Part shown: one piece after another, positions 25,905 through 34,979 of the stretch | How the letters are laid out: every line of letters starts with the position of its first letter | Numbering within the stretch: position 1 is the first letter of the stretch | DNA from: Nocardia blacklockiae | Lineage (GTDB): Bacteria > Actinomycetota > Actinomycetes > Mycobacteriales > Mycobacteriaceae | Reading direction: 5' to 3' | Assembly (NCBI RefSeq): GCF_015477355.1 | Contig: NZ_JADLRJ010000010.1 | Span: 203,965-267,964 of the forward strand | DNA length: 64,000 nucleotides | Notes under the pieces: generated by a model | The model's database searches: none | What the model was told of the DNA's origin: nothing | Seen by the model: only the letters and a program-made list of their open reading frames with translations | Made by a program: the position numbers and the translations under genes

Positions 25905-27743
25905 ATGACTGGGACCGGAGCGGCGCTCCAAGTGGACGAGGTGGAGCAAGAGCCGCGGCCGGCCGAGGTGACCCCGGGCAGCGCGCTCGTCCGGGTGACC
26001 GAGCCGGTCCGCGGGCGGCTCACGGCGGCGCTCGCCGTCGCCGCCCTGGGCGGCGCCGCCGGGGTCGCCGGTTGCGTCGGCCTCGCGCTGGCACTGCGGG
26101 AACTGCTGGCCGCCGACACCGCGAGCGGCACGGTCGTGCGCTACCTCGTGCTCGCCGCCGCCGGGTTCCTCGCTCGATTCGCCTTGCGCGCCTGGTCCTT
26201 TCTGCTCTCGCACCTGGCCTCGTTCGATCTCGAGCAGCGCCTGCGCCGCGATCTCGCCGCGCACCTGGCCCGGATCCCGCTCGGGGAGGCGCAGCGGCTG
26301 GGCTCCGGCGCGGTGAAGAAGATCGTCCAGGACGATGTGCGCGGACTGCACATGGCGGTGGCCGACGCGGTGCCGCTCGCCGGATTCACGGTGGCGCAAC
26401 CCGTCGCGGCGCTGATCGCCCTGGGCTTCGTGGACTGGCGGCTGCTGCTGGCGGTCGCGCTGTTCCTGCCGGTGGTGTTCCTCGGCATGCAGCTGACCCT
26501 GCGCGACTACGTCGAGACCCGCCGCCGCTACGACGAGGCCAACGAGGCGATCAACGCGGCGACGGTCGAGTTCGTGCAGGGCATGCCGGTGGTGCGGACG
26601 TTCGACGACGGCACGGTCTCGTTCCGCCGCTTCGTGGACCGCGTCCGGCAGTTCAACGTCGCTACCACCAACTGGCAGAACAACAATCGCGGCGCGATGA
26701 TCTTCGCCAACCTGACCGTCGCGCCGCTGCCGACCATCGTCATCGTGACCGCGGTCGGCATCTGGCTGACCTCCGCCGGGTCGATGTCGCCCGCCACGCT
26801 GATCGCCGCCGTCCTCATCGGCACCCTGCCGGTGGAGTCGGTGGTGCCGCTGATGAACCTGTCGAACCTGATCAACGACTCCAAGGCCGGAGCCGCTCGG
26901 ATCGTCGAACTGCTAGACATCGCGCCGCTGCCCGAGCCGGAGCACCCGCGGCGCCCGGCGGACGGGTCGATCGAGTTCCGGTCCGTCCGGTTCGGGTACG
27001 CGGGGGCGGACCGGGCCGCCCTGGACGGCGTCGATCTGACCGTGCCGAGCGGGACGGTGTGCGCGCTGGTCGGGCCGTCGGGCTCCGGGAAATCGACTGT
27101 GGCGCGGTTGATCCCGCGGTTCTGGGACGTGGACGCCGGGCAGGTGCTGGTCGGCGGCGTCGACGTCCGGCAGATCCCGTCCGAGGACCTGCTCCGGCAC
27201 CTGGCGATGGTCTTCCAGGACCCGTTCCTGCTCTCGGACACCGTGGCCGCGAACATCCGGCTCGGCCGGCCCGCGGCCACCGACGCCGAGGTCGAGGCCG
27301 CCGCGAAGGCCGCGCGGGCACACGATTTCATCGTCTCGGAGCTGCCGCGGGGCTACCAGACCCCGGTCGGCGAGCGCGGCGCCCGGCTCTCCGGCGGCCA
27401 GCGACAGCGGATCACCCTCGCGCGGGCCCTGCTGGCCGACGCGCCGATCGTGATCCTCGACGAGGCGACCTCGTTCGCGGACCCGGAGAACGAGGCGGCC
27501 ATCCAGGACGCCATCGCCGAACTCACCCGCGGCCGCACCGTGCTCGTGGTCGCGCACCGGCTGTCCACGATCGTCGACGCCGACCGGATCGTGGTGCTCG
27601 ACGCCGGCCGGGTCGCCGAAACCGGCACGCACACCGAACTCGTCGCGGCCGGCGGCACCTACGCCCGGCTCTGGGACCACCACCGGCGCGCCCGGGGCTG
27701 GGGTCTCGGCGCGGGCACCACCGAGGAGGTCACGCACCGATGA
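25905..27743 (+). CDS. ABC transporter half 1, exporter-fold metallophore importer (IrtA/YbtP type)
   Basis: 612 aa fusing six transmembrane helices (about residues 40-310) with a nucleotide-binding domain (about 345-590). Walker A GPSGSGKST, signature LSGGQRQR, Walker B VILDEAT and H-loop AHRLST are all intact. ATG 25905 has GGGAG 7 nt upstream. It overlaps the next ABC gene by 4 bp (ATGA), so the two form a heterodimer. In YbtPQ and IrtAB such exporter-fold pairs import metal-siderophore complexes without a binding protein; the Zur-type box and the location give the same role here. No IrtA-like FAD domain is present. Confidence 0.85.
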   Translation: MTGTGAALQVDEVEQEPRPAEVTPGSALVRVTEPVRGRLTAALAVAALGGAAGVAGCVGLALALRELLAADTASGTVVRYLVLAAAGFLARFALRAWSFLLSHLASFDLEQRLRRDLAAHLARIPLGEAQRLGSGAVKKIVQDDVRGLHMAVADAVPLAGFTVAQPVAALIALGFVDWRLLLAVALFLPVVFLGMQLTLRDYVETRRRYDEANEAINAATVEFVQGMPVVRTFDDGTVSFRRFVDRVRQFNVATTNWQNNNRGAMIFANLTVAPLPTIVIVTAVGIWLTSAGSMSPATLIAAVLIGTLPVESVVPLMNLSNLINDSKAGAARIVELLDIAPLPEPEHPRRPADGSIEFRSVRFGYAGADRAALDGVDLTVPSGTVCALVGPSGSGKSTVARLIPRFWDVDAGQVLVGGVDVRQIPSEDLLRHLAMVFQDPFLLSDTVAANIRLGRPAATDAEVEAAAKAARAHDFIVSELPRGYQTPVGERGARLSGGQRQRITLARALLADAPIVILDEATSFADPENEAAIQDAIAELTRGRTVLVVAHRLSTIVDADRIVVLDAGRVAETGTHTELVAAGGTYARLWDHHRRARGWGLGAGTTEEVTHR

Positions 27744-29485
27744 GCAGAATCCTGCGGCTCATGCTGCTCGCCGCCGGGGACTACCGCGACGAGTTCCGCC
27801 GCACCCTGTGGTTCGCGCTGCTCGCCTCGATCCTGCAGGCCGCCGCCTACGCCACGCTGATCCCGATCCTGTATCAGCTGAGCCGGCCGGAGGTCGACAT
27901 CGCCGCCGCGTGGCGCTGGTTCGCGGTGCTGGTGGTGTGCTGGGTGCTCCAGGCGGCCTGCCACTACGGGCAGCTCCGGTTCGAGTTCGGCCGCTGGGCC
28001 GACGTGCTCGCCGCCACCCGGTTGCGGCTGGGCGACCGGCTGCGGACCATGCCGCAGGCCGATCTCGAGCGCCGGGCCGCGGGCGATCTCACCACGGTGA
28101 TGGGCAGCAACGTCGCCAACGCGACGATGGGCTCGTCCGGGATGGCGCTGCTGTTCATCCAGATGGTGACGGTGCCCGTCGTCATCGGCGTGGTCATCCT
28201 CGCGGTCGACTGGCGTCTCGGCCTGGTCCTCGCGGTGTCGCTGCCGTTCGCGGTGTTGTTTGTCCGTCGCATCCAGCAGATCACCGGCGCGGGCGCGCGG
28301 CGGACCGACGCCGCCGACGCCGCGGCCGCCGCCCGGGTGGTCGAGTACGTGCAGGGGCTGCCGGTGCTGCGCGCGACCGGGCAGGTGGGCAGCTCGTCGC
28401 TGCGGCTGGTCGAGACCCTGGAGGAGCAGAACGAGGCCATGTCGGCCATGCAGAAGCGGCTGACCTGGCCCGGTCTGCTGGCCGCCGGTGTCGTCCAGCT
28501 CTGCCTGGTGGCGATGGTCGCCGTGGGCGCGGCCCTGGTGCTGGATGTGCGGCTGTCGGCGGCGCTGCTGATCGCCGTGGTGGCTGCCGCGGTGCGCTTC
28601 GCCGAGCCGCTGTCGGCCATGGCCAACATGTCCGCGATCTTCGAGGTCATCGACTCGGCGCTGGAGCGCGTCGGCGAGGTGCTGGACACTCCGGCGCTGC
28701 CGGTGCGCGCCCCGGAGGCCCGAATCACGGGGCACGACTTGGCATTCGAGGACGTGCGCTTCGGGTACGGCGACGGCGCGCAGGTGCTGCGCGGGGTGTC
28801 CTTCACCGCCCCGGCGCGCTCGCTCACCGCGCTGGTCGGCCCCTCCGGCTCCGGCAAGACGACGGTGACCCGGCTGCTGACCAGGTACGCCGATCCCGAC
28901 GCGGGCAGCGTCCGGATCGGCGGGACCGACCTGCGCGACCTGGACCCGGCGGAGATCTACCGCAACATCGCGGTCGTGTTCCAGGACGTCTACCTGTTCG
29001 ACGACACGATCCGGGCGAACATCGCGATGGCCGACCCGCACGCCACCCAGGAGCGGATCGAGGCCGCGGCCAGGGCCGCCAACGTGCACGCCTTCGTCGA
29101 GCGGCTCCCGCACGGCTACGACACCCGGGTCGGCGAGATCGGCTCCGCGCTGTCCGGCGGTGAGCGCCAGCGCATTTCGATCGCCCGCGCGATTCTCAAG
29201 GACGCGCCCATCGTGCTGCTGGACGAGCCGACCGCGGCGCTGGACACCGAGAGCGAGGTCTTCGTGCAGGAGGCCATCGACGCGCTGGTCGCGGACAAGA
29301 CGGTCGTCGTGATCGCGCACCGGCTCTCCACCGTCGTGGCGGCCGACCAGATCCTGGTGCTGGAGGACGGTGCGGTGTCCGAACGCGGCACCCACGCCGA
29401 ACTGCTGGCGCGGGAGGGGCGCTACCGCGCGATGTGGGCGGCGCAGAGCAGGGCGCGGACCTGGAAGGTCGGCGCCGCGGTGTAG
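27740..29485 (+). CDS. ABC transporter half 2, exporter-fold metallophore importer (IrtB/YbtQ type)
   Basis: 581 aa with six transmembrane helices (about residues 22-290) and an ATPase domain (about 330-575). Walker A GPSGSGKTT, signature LSGGERQR, Walker B VLLDEPT, H-loop AHRLST. ATG 27740 overlaps the stop of half 1. The first half has VILDEAT without the usual Pro, and this half has DEPT, as often seen in asymmetric heterodimers. The gene ends 19 bp before the convergent salicylate synthase stop. Inferred to take the metal-loaded product of this cluster into the cytoplasm. Confidence 0.85.
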   Translation: MSRILRLMLLAAGDYRDEFRRTLWFALLASILQAAAYATLIPILYQLSRPEVDIAAAWRWFAVLVVCWVLQAACHYGQLRFEFGRWADVLAATRLRLGDRLRTMPQADLERRAAGDLTTVMGSNVANATMGSSGMALLFIQMVTVPVVIGVVILAVDWRLGLVLAVSLPFAVLFVRRIQQITGAGARRTDAADAAAAARVVEYVQGLPVLRATGQVGSSSLRLVETLEEQNEAMSAMQKRLTWPGLLAAGVVQLCLVAMVAVGAALVLDVRLSAALLIAVVAAAVRFAEPLSAMANMSAIFEVIDSALERVGEVLDTPALPVRAPEARITGHDLAFEDVRFGYGDGAQVLRGVSFTAPARSLTALVGPSGSGKTTVTRLLTRYADPDAGSVRIGGTDLRDLDPAEIYRNIAVVFQDVYLFDDTIRANIAMADPHATQERIEAAARAANVHAFVERLPHGYDTRVGEIGSALSGGERQRISIARAILKDAPIVLLDEPTAALDTESEVFVQEAIDALVADKTVVVIAHRLSTVVAADQILVLEDGAVSERGTHAELLAREGRYRAMWAAQSRARTWKVGAAV

Positions 29486-29504
29486 TCCTCGGCGGCCGGG
29501 CTCG

Positions 29505-30824
29505 CTACGGGTTCGTGACCGGGCCGCAGTGGTCCGCGACGAGATAGGGGGCGACGCAGGCGAGCTTCTCGCGGGTCTCCTCGTGCTCGCGCTCCGGTGT
29601 CGAGCCCGTGACGACACCGGCTCCGGCGCGCAGCCAGCCGCGGCCGCCGCGCTGGTAGACCGCGCGCAAAACCAATGCGGCGTCCAGGTTTCCGGTGCTG
29701 TCGGCGCGCAGGACGGCGCCGCTGTAGAGGCCGCGGTCGCCGGGCTCGAGGTCGTCGATCGCGGCGCAGGCCGGAGCCTTCGGGATGCCGGAGGCGGTGA
29801 TCGCCGGGAAGACGGCGGCGAGGGCGTCCCAGCCGTCGCGACCGGCCGCCAGCAGTGTCTCGACCCGGGACGCCAGATGCTGCACGCTGCCGCGCTCCTT
29901 GACGGTCAGGAACTCGCTGACCCGGGTGGCGCTGCCGACGCCGGCCAGTTCGTCGAAGGCCAGCCGGACGGAGGTCGCGTGCTCGTAGATCTCCTTCGGG
30001 TCGGTTAGCAGTTCGTCGCGCAGCGCGCGGTCGCGGTCGGGGTCGCCGGTCCGGGCGCGGGTGCCCGCCAGGGGCTGGGTGGCGGCGAGCCCGGCGCCGT
30101 CGGCCTCGAGCACGGTCTCCGGGCTGACGCCGGCGGCCTGCCAGCCGCCGAGATCGAGCAGGAACGAGCGGGCGGGAGTGTTGGCGCGCCGGATCGCCGC
30201 GTAGGTGGCGGGCATGTTCACCGCGAACGGCAGCTCGACCCGGCGGGACACGATCACCTTGTGGAACTCGCCGGCGCGGATGCGGTCCAGCGCCGCGCGC
30301 ACCCGCCGCAGATAGGCGATGTCGATCCCGTCCAGCGGCAGCGGCGTGGGTTCGGTTGCGACGCAGTCTTTTTCGGGTAGGTCGAGGTCGAATGGGTCGC
30401 CGTGGCTCCTGATGTGGACCGCGTCGCCGGTGATCTCGAGTTCCACCCCGGGCACCATGAGGTGCGCGAGGGTCTCGCCCGGCGCGGCGGTCCGCGGCTG
30501 TCGGAGTTCGAAACAGGCCCAGCCGTACGCCCGCCACCCGGAGATCGGCGCCCGGTCGAGTGCGGCGCGGATCTGCGGCCACGGGGTGCCGGACCAGGAG
30601 GCGGTGTGGTCGCCGCCGAGGGTGCTGTGCAGCCGATCCGGTCCGACGGTGATCGCGCCGATCGGGTTGCCCGCCAGGTACCAGCGGCCGTGCTGTTCGT
30701 ACACGACGTAGTCGGTGAGCTGCCCGGAGGCCGCGATCGCGGTCGCCAGGGCGAGCGGGTCGCGGGAGTGCGGGCGCACGCTGTGCACGTAGCCGTCGGC
30801 TTCGAGCGTGGTGGGTCGGTTCAT
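29505..30824 (-). CDS. Salicylate synthase (MbtI/Irp9/YbtS family)
   Basis: 439 aa, the family's usual length. Converts chorismate via isochorismate to salicylate and pyruvate, Mg-dependent, in the cytoplasm. Visible motifs: FHKVIVSRRVELPF, QPLAGTRARTGDPDRD, PKEIYEHATSVRLAFDEL, FPAITASGIPKAPACAAID, LYSGAVLRADSTGNLDAA and LRAGAGVVTGSTPEREHEET, which include the chorismate-binding Glu, Lys and Arg positions of the family. ATG 30824; a GTG three codons earlier is possible. Last gene of the leftward operon, 116 bp after the FAD enzyme. Supplies the aryl cap for the ArCP of the first synthetase. Confidence 0.9.
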   Translation of the reverse strand: MNRPTTLEADGYVHSVRPHSRDPLALATAIAASGQLTDYVVYEQHGRWYLAGNPIGAITVGPDRLHSTLGGDHTASWSGTPWPQIRAALDRAPISGWRAYGWACFELRQPRTAAPGETLAHLMVPGVELEITGDAVHIRSHGDPFDLDLPEKDCVATEPTPLPLDGIDIAYLRRVRAALDRIRAGEFHKVIVSRRVELPFAVNMPATYAAIRRANTPARSFLLDLGGWQAAGVSPETVLEADGAGLAATQPLAGTRARTGDPDRDRALRDELLTDPKEIYEHATSVRLAFDELAGVGSATRVSEFLTVKERGSVQHLASRVETLLAAGRDGWDALAAVFPAITASGIPKAPACAAIDDLEPGDRGLYSGAVLRADSTGNLDAALVLRAVYQRGGRGWLRAGAGVVTGSTPEREHEETREKLACVAPYLVADHCGPVTNP

Positions 30825-30940
30825 CGTGCTCACTGTTCGGGTGGGGGTGCGGTGGGAGTCGGGGGATGCGGTGGAGTCGAGGGTGCGGTGGGATCGGCAG
30901 GTCGGGGTGGCCGGTGTCCGGGCGGCACCGGCCACCGGGA

Positions 30941-32530
30941 TCAGGCGAAGGACTCGCTGATCCAGCGCGGCGCGTCGGTGCGGGTCCAGCGCATGAACTC
31001 CATCGCCGTGTCCTGGCCGATGTCGATGTACTTGAGTTCCGGTGTGCCGTGCGGCAAGTACTCGGGGAAGAAGCGGTCCCGGTTGATTCGCTCGACGATC
31101 GCGGCCGCGGCCGCCTCGGGAGTCAGCTCGCCCCGCTCGACCGCCTCGCAAGTCGCGCGCGCCGATGCCAGCAGTTCGCGGATGCTGCGCGCCAGCGGGG
31201 AGTCGCCGCGCTCGAGGTTGCGGAACACTTCGTCGTCCCGGCTCGAGAAGTACCGGGACAGCGCGTGTTCCAAGGCGGCGTCGGCGTAGAAGCTGTAGGT
31301 GTGCCAGACCCGGAACACGGCGTCCCACAGCGCGTAGTCGCGGAAACCGACGTAGGAGGAGTAGGCGAGATCGTCGTGCACGTCGAACATGCGCTGCTGC
31401 ACCGCGTCCAGACCGGTGAACCGCTCGCGCGACCAGTCGCCCGCGCGGGCCGCCTCGATGATCCGCCAGGCCAGCGCGTTCACCGTCTGGAAGGAGTTGG
31501 CGAGCCCGCGGGAGAACAGCGCGTCGATCGCGCCCGCGGATTGCGCGGTGAGGCAGAAGCGGTCGCCGACGGTCTCGGTCGCGGAGTACTGCAACCGGCC
31601 GGTGCTCACCCACGGCCGGACCGCGCGGGCATTCGCGAATTGCCTTGCGACCGCCGGGAAGCGGTCGAGGAAGGCGCGGAACTCCGCCTCCGGGGCCGGG
31701 CGGTCGTCGTCGACGGCGTCCCCGGTCAGGGTGAGTCCGACGCTGCACAGCGGGTTGGTCGACGCGTCGTTGTTGTCGAATGGGATCACCCACAGCCAGC
31801 CGCCGTCGAAGATGTGGTGCAGGGTGCCGTGGTGCCACCGGGTCGGCGGGTCGTAGGCCACCGGAGCGACGTCGTCGAACGGCTCGACGCCGATCATGTG
31901 GGTGAACAGCGAGCGGGAGCGGGTGCGCGCCCGGGTGGGCAGTTCCCGCAACGCGAATCGCTCGGCCAGCACCGAGCGGAAACCGGTGGCGTCCACCAGA
32001 TAATCCGCCGTGAACGTCTCGCCGGATGCCGAGCGCAGCGTCACCCCGCTGCCGGGATCTATGGCGATGTCCTCGATCCGGGTGTTCATCCGCGCGGTCG
32101 CGCCGTAGCGGACGGCGAGGTGGTAGACGTGCGCGTCGATGTCCTGGCGGAACCAGTGCGATTCGGTGCGGCGATAACCGGAGGCCAGCACGACCTGGTT
32201 GGCCTTGCGCGGATCGGACGCGCGGCCCTGCTCGTGGTACACGAAGCCGAAGTTCTGCTTCTGCCCGCAGGTCTTGACGACCTTCTCGGAGGTGTCCTGG
32301 AAGGTGGCCAGGGCGGCGAGTTCGGGAACGTCGTAGCGCTCGGCGAGCACGCGCATCGTGGTGGAGGCGTGCGGAATGGTGGACTCGCCCACCACGAAGC
32401 GCGGGTGCAGGCCGGCGTCGACGAGCAGCACCGCCAGCCCGTGCCGGGCCAGGATCGTGGCGAGCGTGCTGCCCGCGATCCCGGCGCCGAGCACGGCGAC
32501 GTCGTAGCGGGGAGCGGTGGGGGATGTCAT
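30941..32530 (-). CDS. Flavin-dependent halogenase-like monooxygenase
   Basis: 529 aa. FAD-binding GAGIAG at residues 15-20, then VGESTIPHASTT (residues 48-58) as in flavin halogenases, and the halogenase fingerprint W-x-W-x-I-P within GWLWVIP (244-250). Lysines at 86 and 91 (VKTCGQKQNFGF) fall where phenolic halogenases place their catalytic Lys; which one aligns I cannot tell. Candidate substrate: salicylate, salicyl-ArCP or the phenolic ring of the product. If it does not halogenate it may hydroxylate. It needs a flavin reductase encoded elsewhere. Third gene of the leftward operon, 45 bp after the P450. Confidence 0.75.
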   Translation of the reverse strand: MTSPTAPRYDVAVLGAGIAGSTLATILARHGLAVLLVDAGLHPRFVVGESTIPHASTTMRVLAERYDVPELAALATFQDTSEKVVKTCGQKQNFGFVYHEQGRASDPRKANQVVLASGYRRTESHWFRQDIDAHVYHLAVRYGATARMNTRIEDIAIDPGSGVTLRSASGETFTADYLVDATGFRSVLAERFALRELPTRARTRSRSLFTHMIGVEPFDDVAPVAYDPPTRWHHGTLHHIFDGGWLWVIPFDNNDASTNPLCSVGLTLTGDAVDDDRPAPEAEFRAFLDRFPAVARQFANARAVRPWVSTGRLQYSATETVGDRFCLTAQSAGAIDALFSRGLANSFQTVNALAWRIIEAARAGDWSRERFTGLDAVQQRMFDVHDDLAYSSYVGFRDYALWDAVFRVWHTYSFYADAALEHALSRYFSSRDDEVFRNLERGDSPLARSIRELLASARATCEAVERGELTPEAAAAAIVERINRDRFFPEYLPHGTPELKYIDIGQDTAMEFMRWTRTDAPRWISESFA

Positions 32531-32574
32531 GGTGAAACTCCTTGTGCTGAGGGTGATCTCGGTGCAGCGCGGCG

Positions 32575-33807
32575 TCAGGGACGCACCGGCAGCGTGCGCA
32601 GGCCGCGCAGACCCATACCCGGGCGCCAGCGCGGCTCGGCCGGGTCGGTGGCCGGGCGCAGGCCGGGCCAGCGCGCGACGAGGGCGGTGAGCGCGACAGC
32701 GACCTCGGTGCGGGCCAGCGCCGCGCCCATGCAGTGGTGGATGCCGCCGCTGAACCCGAGGTGCGGGCGCGGCGCGCGGTGGATGTCGAAGCGGTGCGGA
32801 TCGGGGACGTGGGCGGGGTCGCGGTTGGCGGCGGCGGTGCACACCAGCACCCGGTCGCCGCGGTCGACGCGCTGCCCGCCGAGCTCCAGCGGAGCCACCG
32901 CCAGACGCATGGTGGCCGATTCCACCGGACCCCAGTAGCGCATGGTCTCTTCCACGGCGGCCGCGGCCAGCGACGGATCGTCGCGGACGGCGGCCCACTG
33001 GTCCGGGTGGGTGAGCAGCGCCAGGACGGCACTGGCAATGAGGCTCGCCGAGGTCTCGAATCCCGCGGCCACCAGCAACCCGATCATGGCCTGTAACTCG
33101 CTGTCGGAGAGCGCGTCCCGGCCGGAGGCGGGATGGGCGAGCCTGCTGACCAGATCGTCGCCGGGCGTGCGCCGCTTGCGGACGACGAGCTCGCGGGTGT
33201 AGGCGTCGAGCTGCTCGCGCAGCACCGGATCCGGGCCGGACAGCGGGGTGGCGGCGGTCGCCGCGCGGACGGCGAGATCACGCAGGCCGGGGTGCCATTC
33301 CGCGGGGAAGCCGAGGATGTCGCCGAGCACGGTCAGCGACAGCGGATAGGCGTAGGCGTGCAGCAGGTCCACGGTGCCGTCGCCGGCGCGCGCCGCCCGC
33401 TCCGCGTCGTCCAGCAGCCGTTCGGCGTGCCGGATCACCGTGGGGCGCAACGCGGTGACCGACCGCGGCGTGAACGCCTGCTGCGCGGCCCGCCGCAATC
33501 GGGTGTGCTCCGGCGGATCGGACAGCAGCATGGTGGTGGGCGGCTCGGTGCCACCCGCGCGCGCTCGGGCCGCGCGTTGCGCGGGGGAGAGCAGCGCGCG
33601 GGGATCGTTGGCCAGCCGGCGGTCGCGCAGGGCCGCCTCGGCGGCCTCGTACCCGGTGATCATCCAGAATCCGCGACCGGGTTGCTCGGGGAGTTCGGCG
33701 AAGACGATCGGCGCGCGCGCTCGCAGTGCGTCGTAGACGGTGTGGGCGCGGGCGTGGAAATCGTCGGAGAGCAGGTCGATCACGATCGGCCGGGAGGTGT
33801 CGGGCAT
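32575..33807 (-). CDS. Cytochrome P450 (first of two in cluster)
   Basis: 410 aa, a normal class-I bacterial size. I-helix AAGFETSA, ExxR in VEETMRY, and heme ligand loop FSGGIHHCMGAALAR are intact. ATG 33807 chosen because it lies 14 bp after the methyltransferase stop; the frame extends upstream without a start signal. Soluble; needs ferredoxin partners not encoded here. It may hydroxylate or desaturate a heterocycle or its amino-acid precursor. Coelibactin-type clusters also carry a P450. Confidence 0.85.
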   Translation of the reverse strand: MPDTSRPIVIDLLSDDFHARAHTVYDALRARAPIVFAELPEQPGRGFWMITGYEAAEAALRDRRLANDPRALLSPAQRAARARAGGTEPPTTMLLSDPPEHTRLRRAAQQAFTPRSVTALRPTVIRHAERLLDDAERAARAGDGTVDLLHAYAYPLSLTVLGDILGFPAEWHPGLRDLAVRAATAATPLSGPDPVLREQLDAYTRELVVRKRRTPGDDLVSRLAHPASGRDALSDSELQAMIGLLVAAGFETSASLIASAVLALLTHPDQWAAVRDDPSLAAAAVEETMRYWGPVESATMRLAVAPLELGGQRVDRGDRVLVCTAAANRDPAHVPDPHRFDIHRAPRPHLGFSGGIHHCMGAALARTEVAVALTALVARWPGLRPATDPAEPRWRPGMGLRGLRTLPVRP

Positions 33808-33821
33808 CGGTGGCGTTCCGT

Positions 33822-34835
33822 TCAGACCGGCATGGCCTCGATCAGCGAATACGAGGTGGGGAAGACCGTGGGGTGCACCGCGACGACCGCGAAACCGGCT
33901 CGGCGGCACAGGATCTCGTACTCGGTGCGGGTGCGCTCCTGGCCGCCCATGTTGACGAGCATGCTGATGTCGGTGAGGTAGGGGGCGGGGTCGGCGGTGT
34001 CGACCACGTCGGGCAGCACCGATTCCACGATCAGCAGCCTGCCGTCGGCCGGGAGCACCCGGCGGCAGCGGTCGAGGATGACGCCGCAGCGCTCGTCGTC
34101 CCAGTCGTGCAGGATGTTCTTGAGCACGTACAGGTCGCCGCCCGCCGGGACCGCGGCGAAGAAGTCACCGGACTCGACCCGGCAGCGGTCCGCCACACCG
34201 GCCGCGGCCAGCGTCGCGGCGGCCTCGGCCACCCCCGTCGGTGAGTCGAACACGATGCCGCGCAGCGCCCGCGCCCCCTTCAGGATCTGCGACAGCAGAG
34301 TGCCGTCCCCGCCGCCGACGTCGATGACGGTGCGGTGCCGGGTGAAGTCGTAGCTCACCGGAACCAGTTGCGCGATGGGCAGACTGACCTGGCGCATGGT
34401 CGCGTTGAATCGCTCGGACAGCTCGGGCCGGGTGGCGAGGAAGCCGAAGAAGTCGACGCCGTACAGCCCTTCGAAGGTCGGCTGCCCGGTGCGCACCGCC
34501 TGCTCGGTCAGCTTCCAGGAGTCCAGCAGCTCCGGGTCGGTGAACAGCAGCACCGCGGCGGCCTGCGAGTCCGGCCGATCGGTGCGCAGCGGCGTTCCCG
34601 CCTCGCCCAGCCGGAAGCGGCCGGGGCCGGTCTCGACGACGATCTCGAGGGCCGCCAGCGCCCGGAGCAGCCGGGCCAGCGCGCCGGGGTGAGTTCCGGT
34701 GCGGGCGGCCAGTTCTCGGTACCCGAGTTCGTCGTCGCCGAGGTGATCGGCCAGCCCGAGACGGGCGGCGGTGCCGACGACCTGGGAGCAGATCGTTCCG
34801 AACATCATGTTCATGAGTCGTTGCGGAGTTGCCAT
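33822..34835 (-). CDS. SAM-dependent O-methyltransferase (acetylserotonin OMT-like)
   Basis: 337 aa. N-terminal winged-helix dimerisation domain (MATPQRLMNMMFGTICSQVV, LGYRELAARTGTHPGALARL, LRALAALEIV), then the Rossmann methyltransferase with VIDVGGGDGTLLSQIL (SAM site), the family motif NILHDWDDERCG (catalytic His) and RLLIVESVLPD. ATG 34835 follows AGGAAG. First gene of the leftward operon, starting about 110 bp from Zur-type box 2. Members methylate phenolic hydroxyls, so the salicyl oxygen or a hydroxylated intermediate is the likely target; methylating a metal-ligand phenol would be odd and might be a protection step. Confidence 0.85.
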   Translation of the reverse strand: MATPQRLMNMMFGTICSQVVGTAARLGLADHLGDDELGYRELAARTGTHPGALARLLRALAALEIVVETGPGRFRLGEAGTPLRTDRPDSQAAAVLLFTDPELLDSWKLTEQAVRTGQPTFEGLYGVDFFGFLATRPELSERFNATMRQVSLPIAQLVPVSYDFTRHRTVIDVGGGDGTLLSQILKGARALRGIVFDSPTGVAEAAATLAAAGVADRCRVESGDFFAAVPAGGDLYVLKNILHDWDDERCGVILDRCRRVLPADGRLLIVESVLPDVVDTADPAPYLTDISMLVNMGGQERTRTEYEILCRRAGFAVVAVHPTVFPTSYSLIEAMPV

Positions 34836-34945
34836 GCCTGCTTCCTGTGCGTCACCGAAGGCGTTGTCCACCAGCGGGTTTCGGGTGTTCGCACGATTCG
34901 TTCAGTTTGACCGAATCGTCCGGTCGTCGTAGATTCTAGCGTAAG

Positions 34946-34960
34946 TGAAAATGATTGTCG
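34946..34960. promoter_or_regulatory. Zur-type box 2 (between biosynthetic operons)
   Basis: TGAAAATGATTGTCG, 12 of 15 matches to TGAAAATGATTTTCA by eye. It ends 19 bp before the first synthetase start and also faces the leftward methyltransferase operon, so one site can control both. Confidence 0.75.
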
Positions 34961-34979
34961 TTTTGCATAAGGGATCGTG

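Noticed and set aside
26072-29485. 1137-codon rightward ORF spanning both ABC genes
   Set aside because: Its first part is an Arg-rich shadow of the first ABC gene in another frame; the second ABC gene has a proper ATG at 27740 coupled to the first stop.
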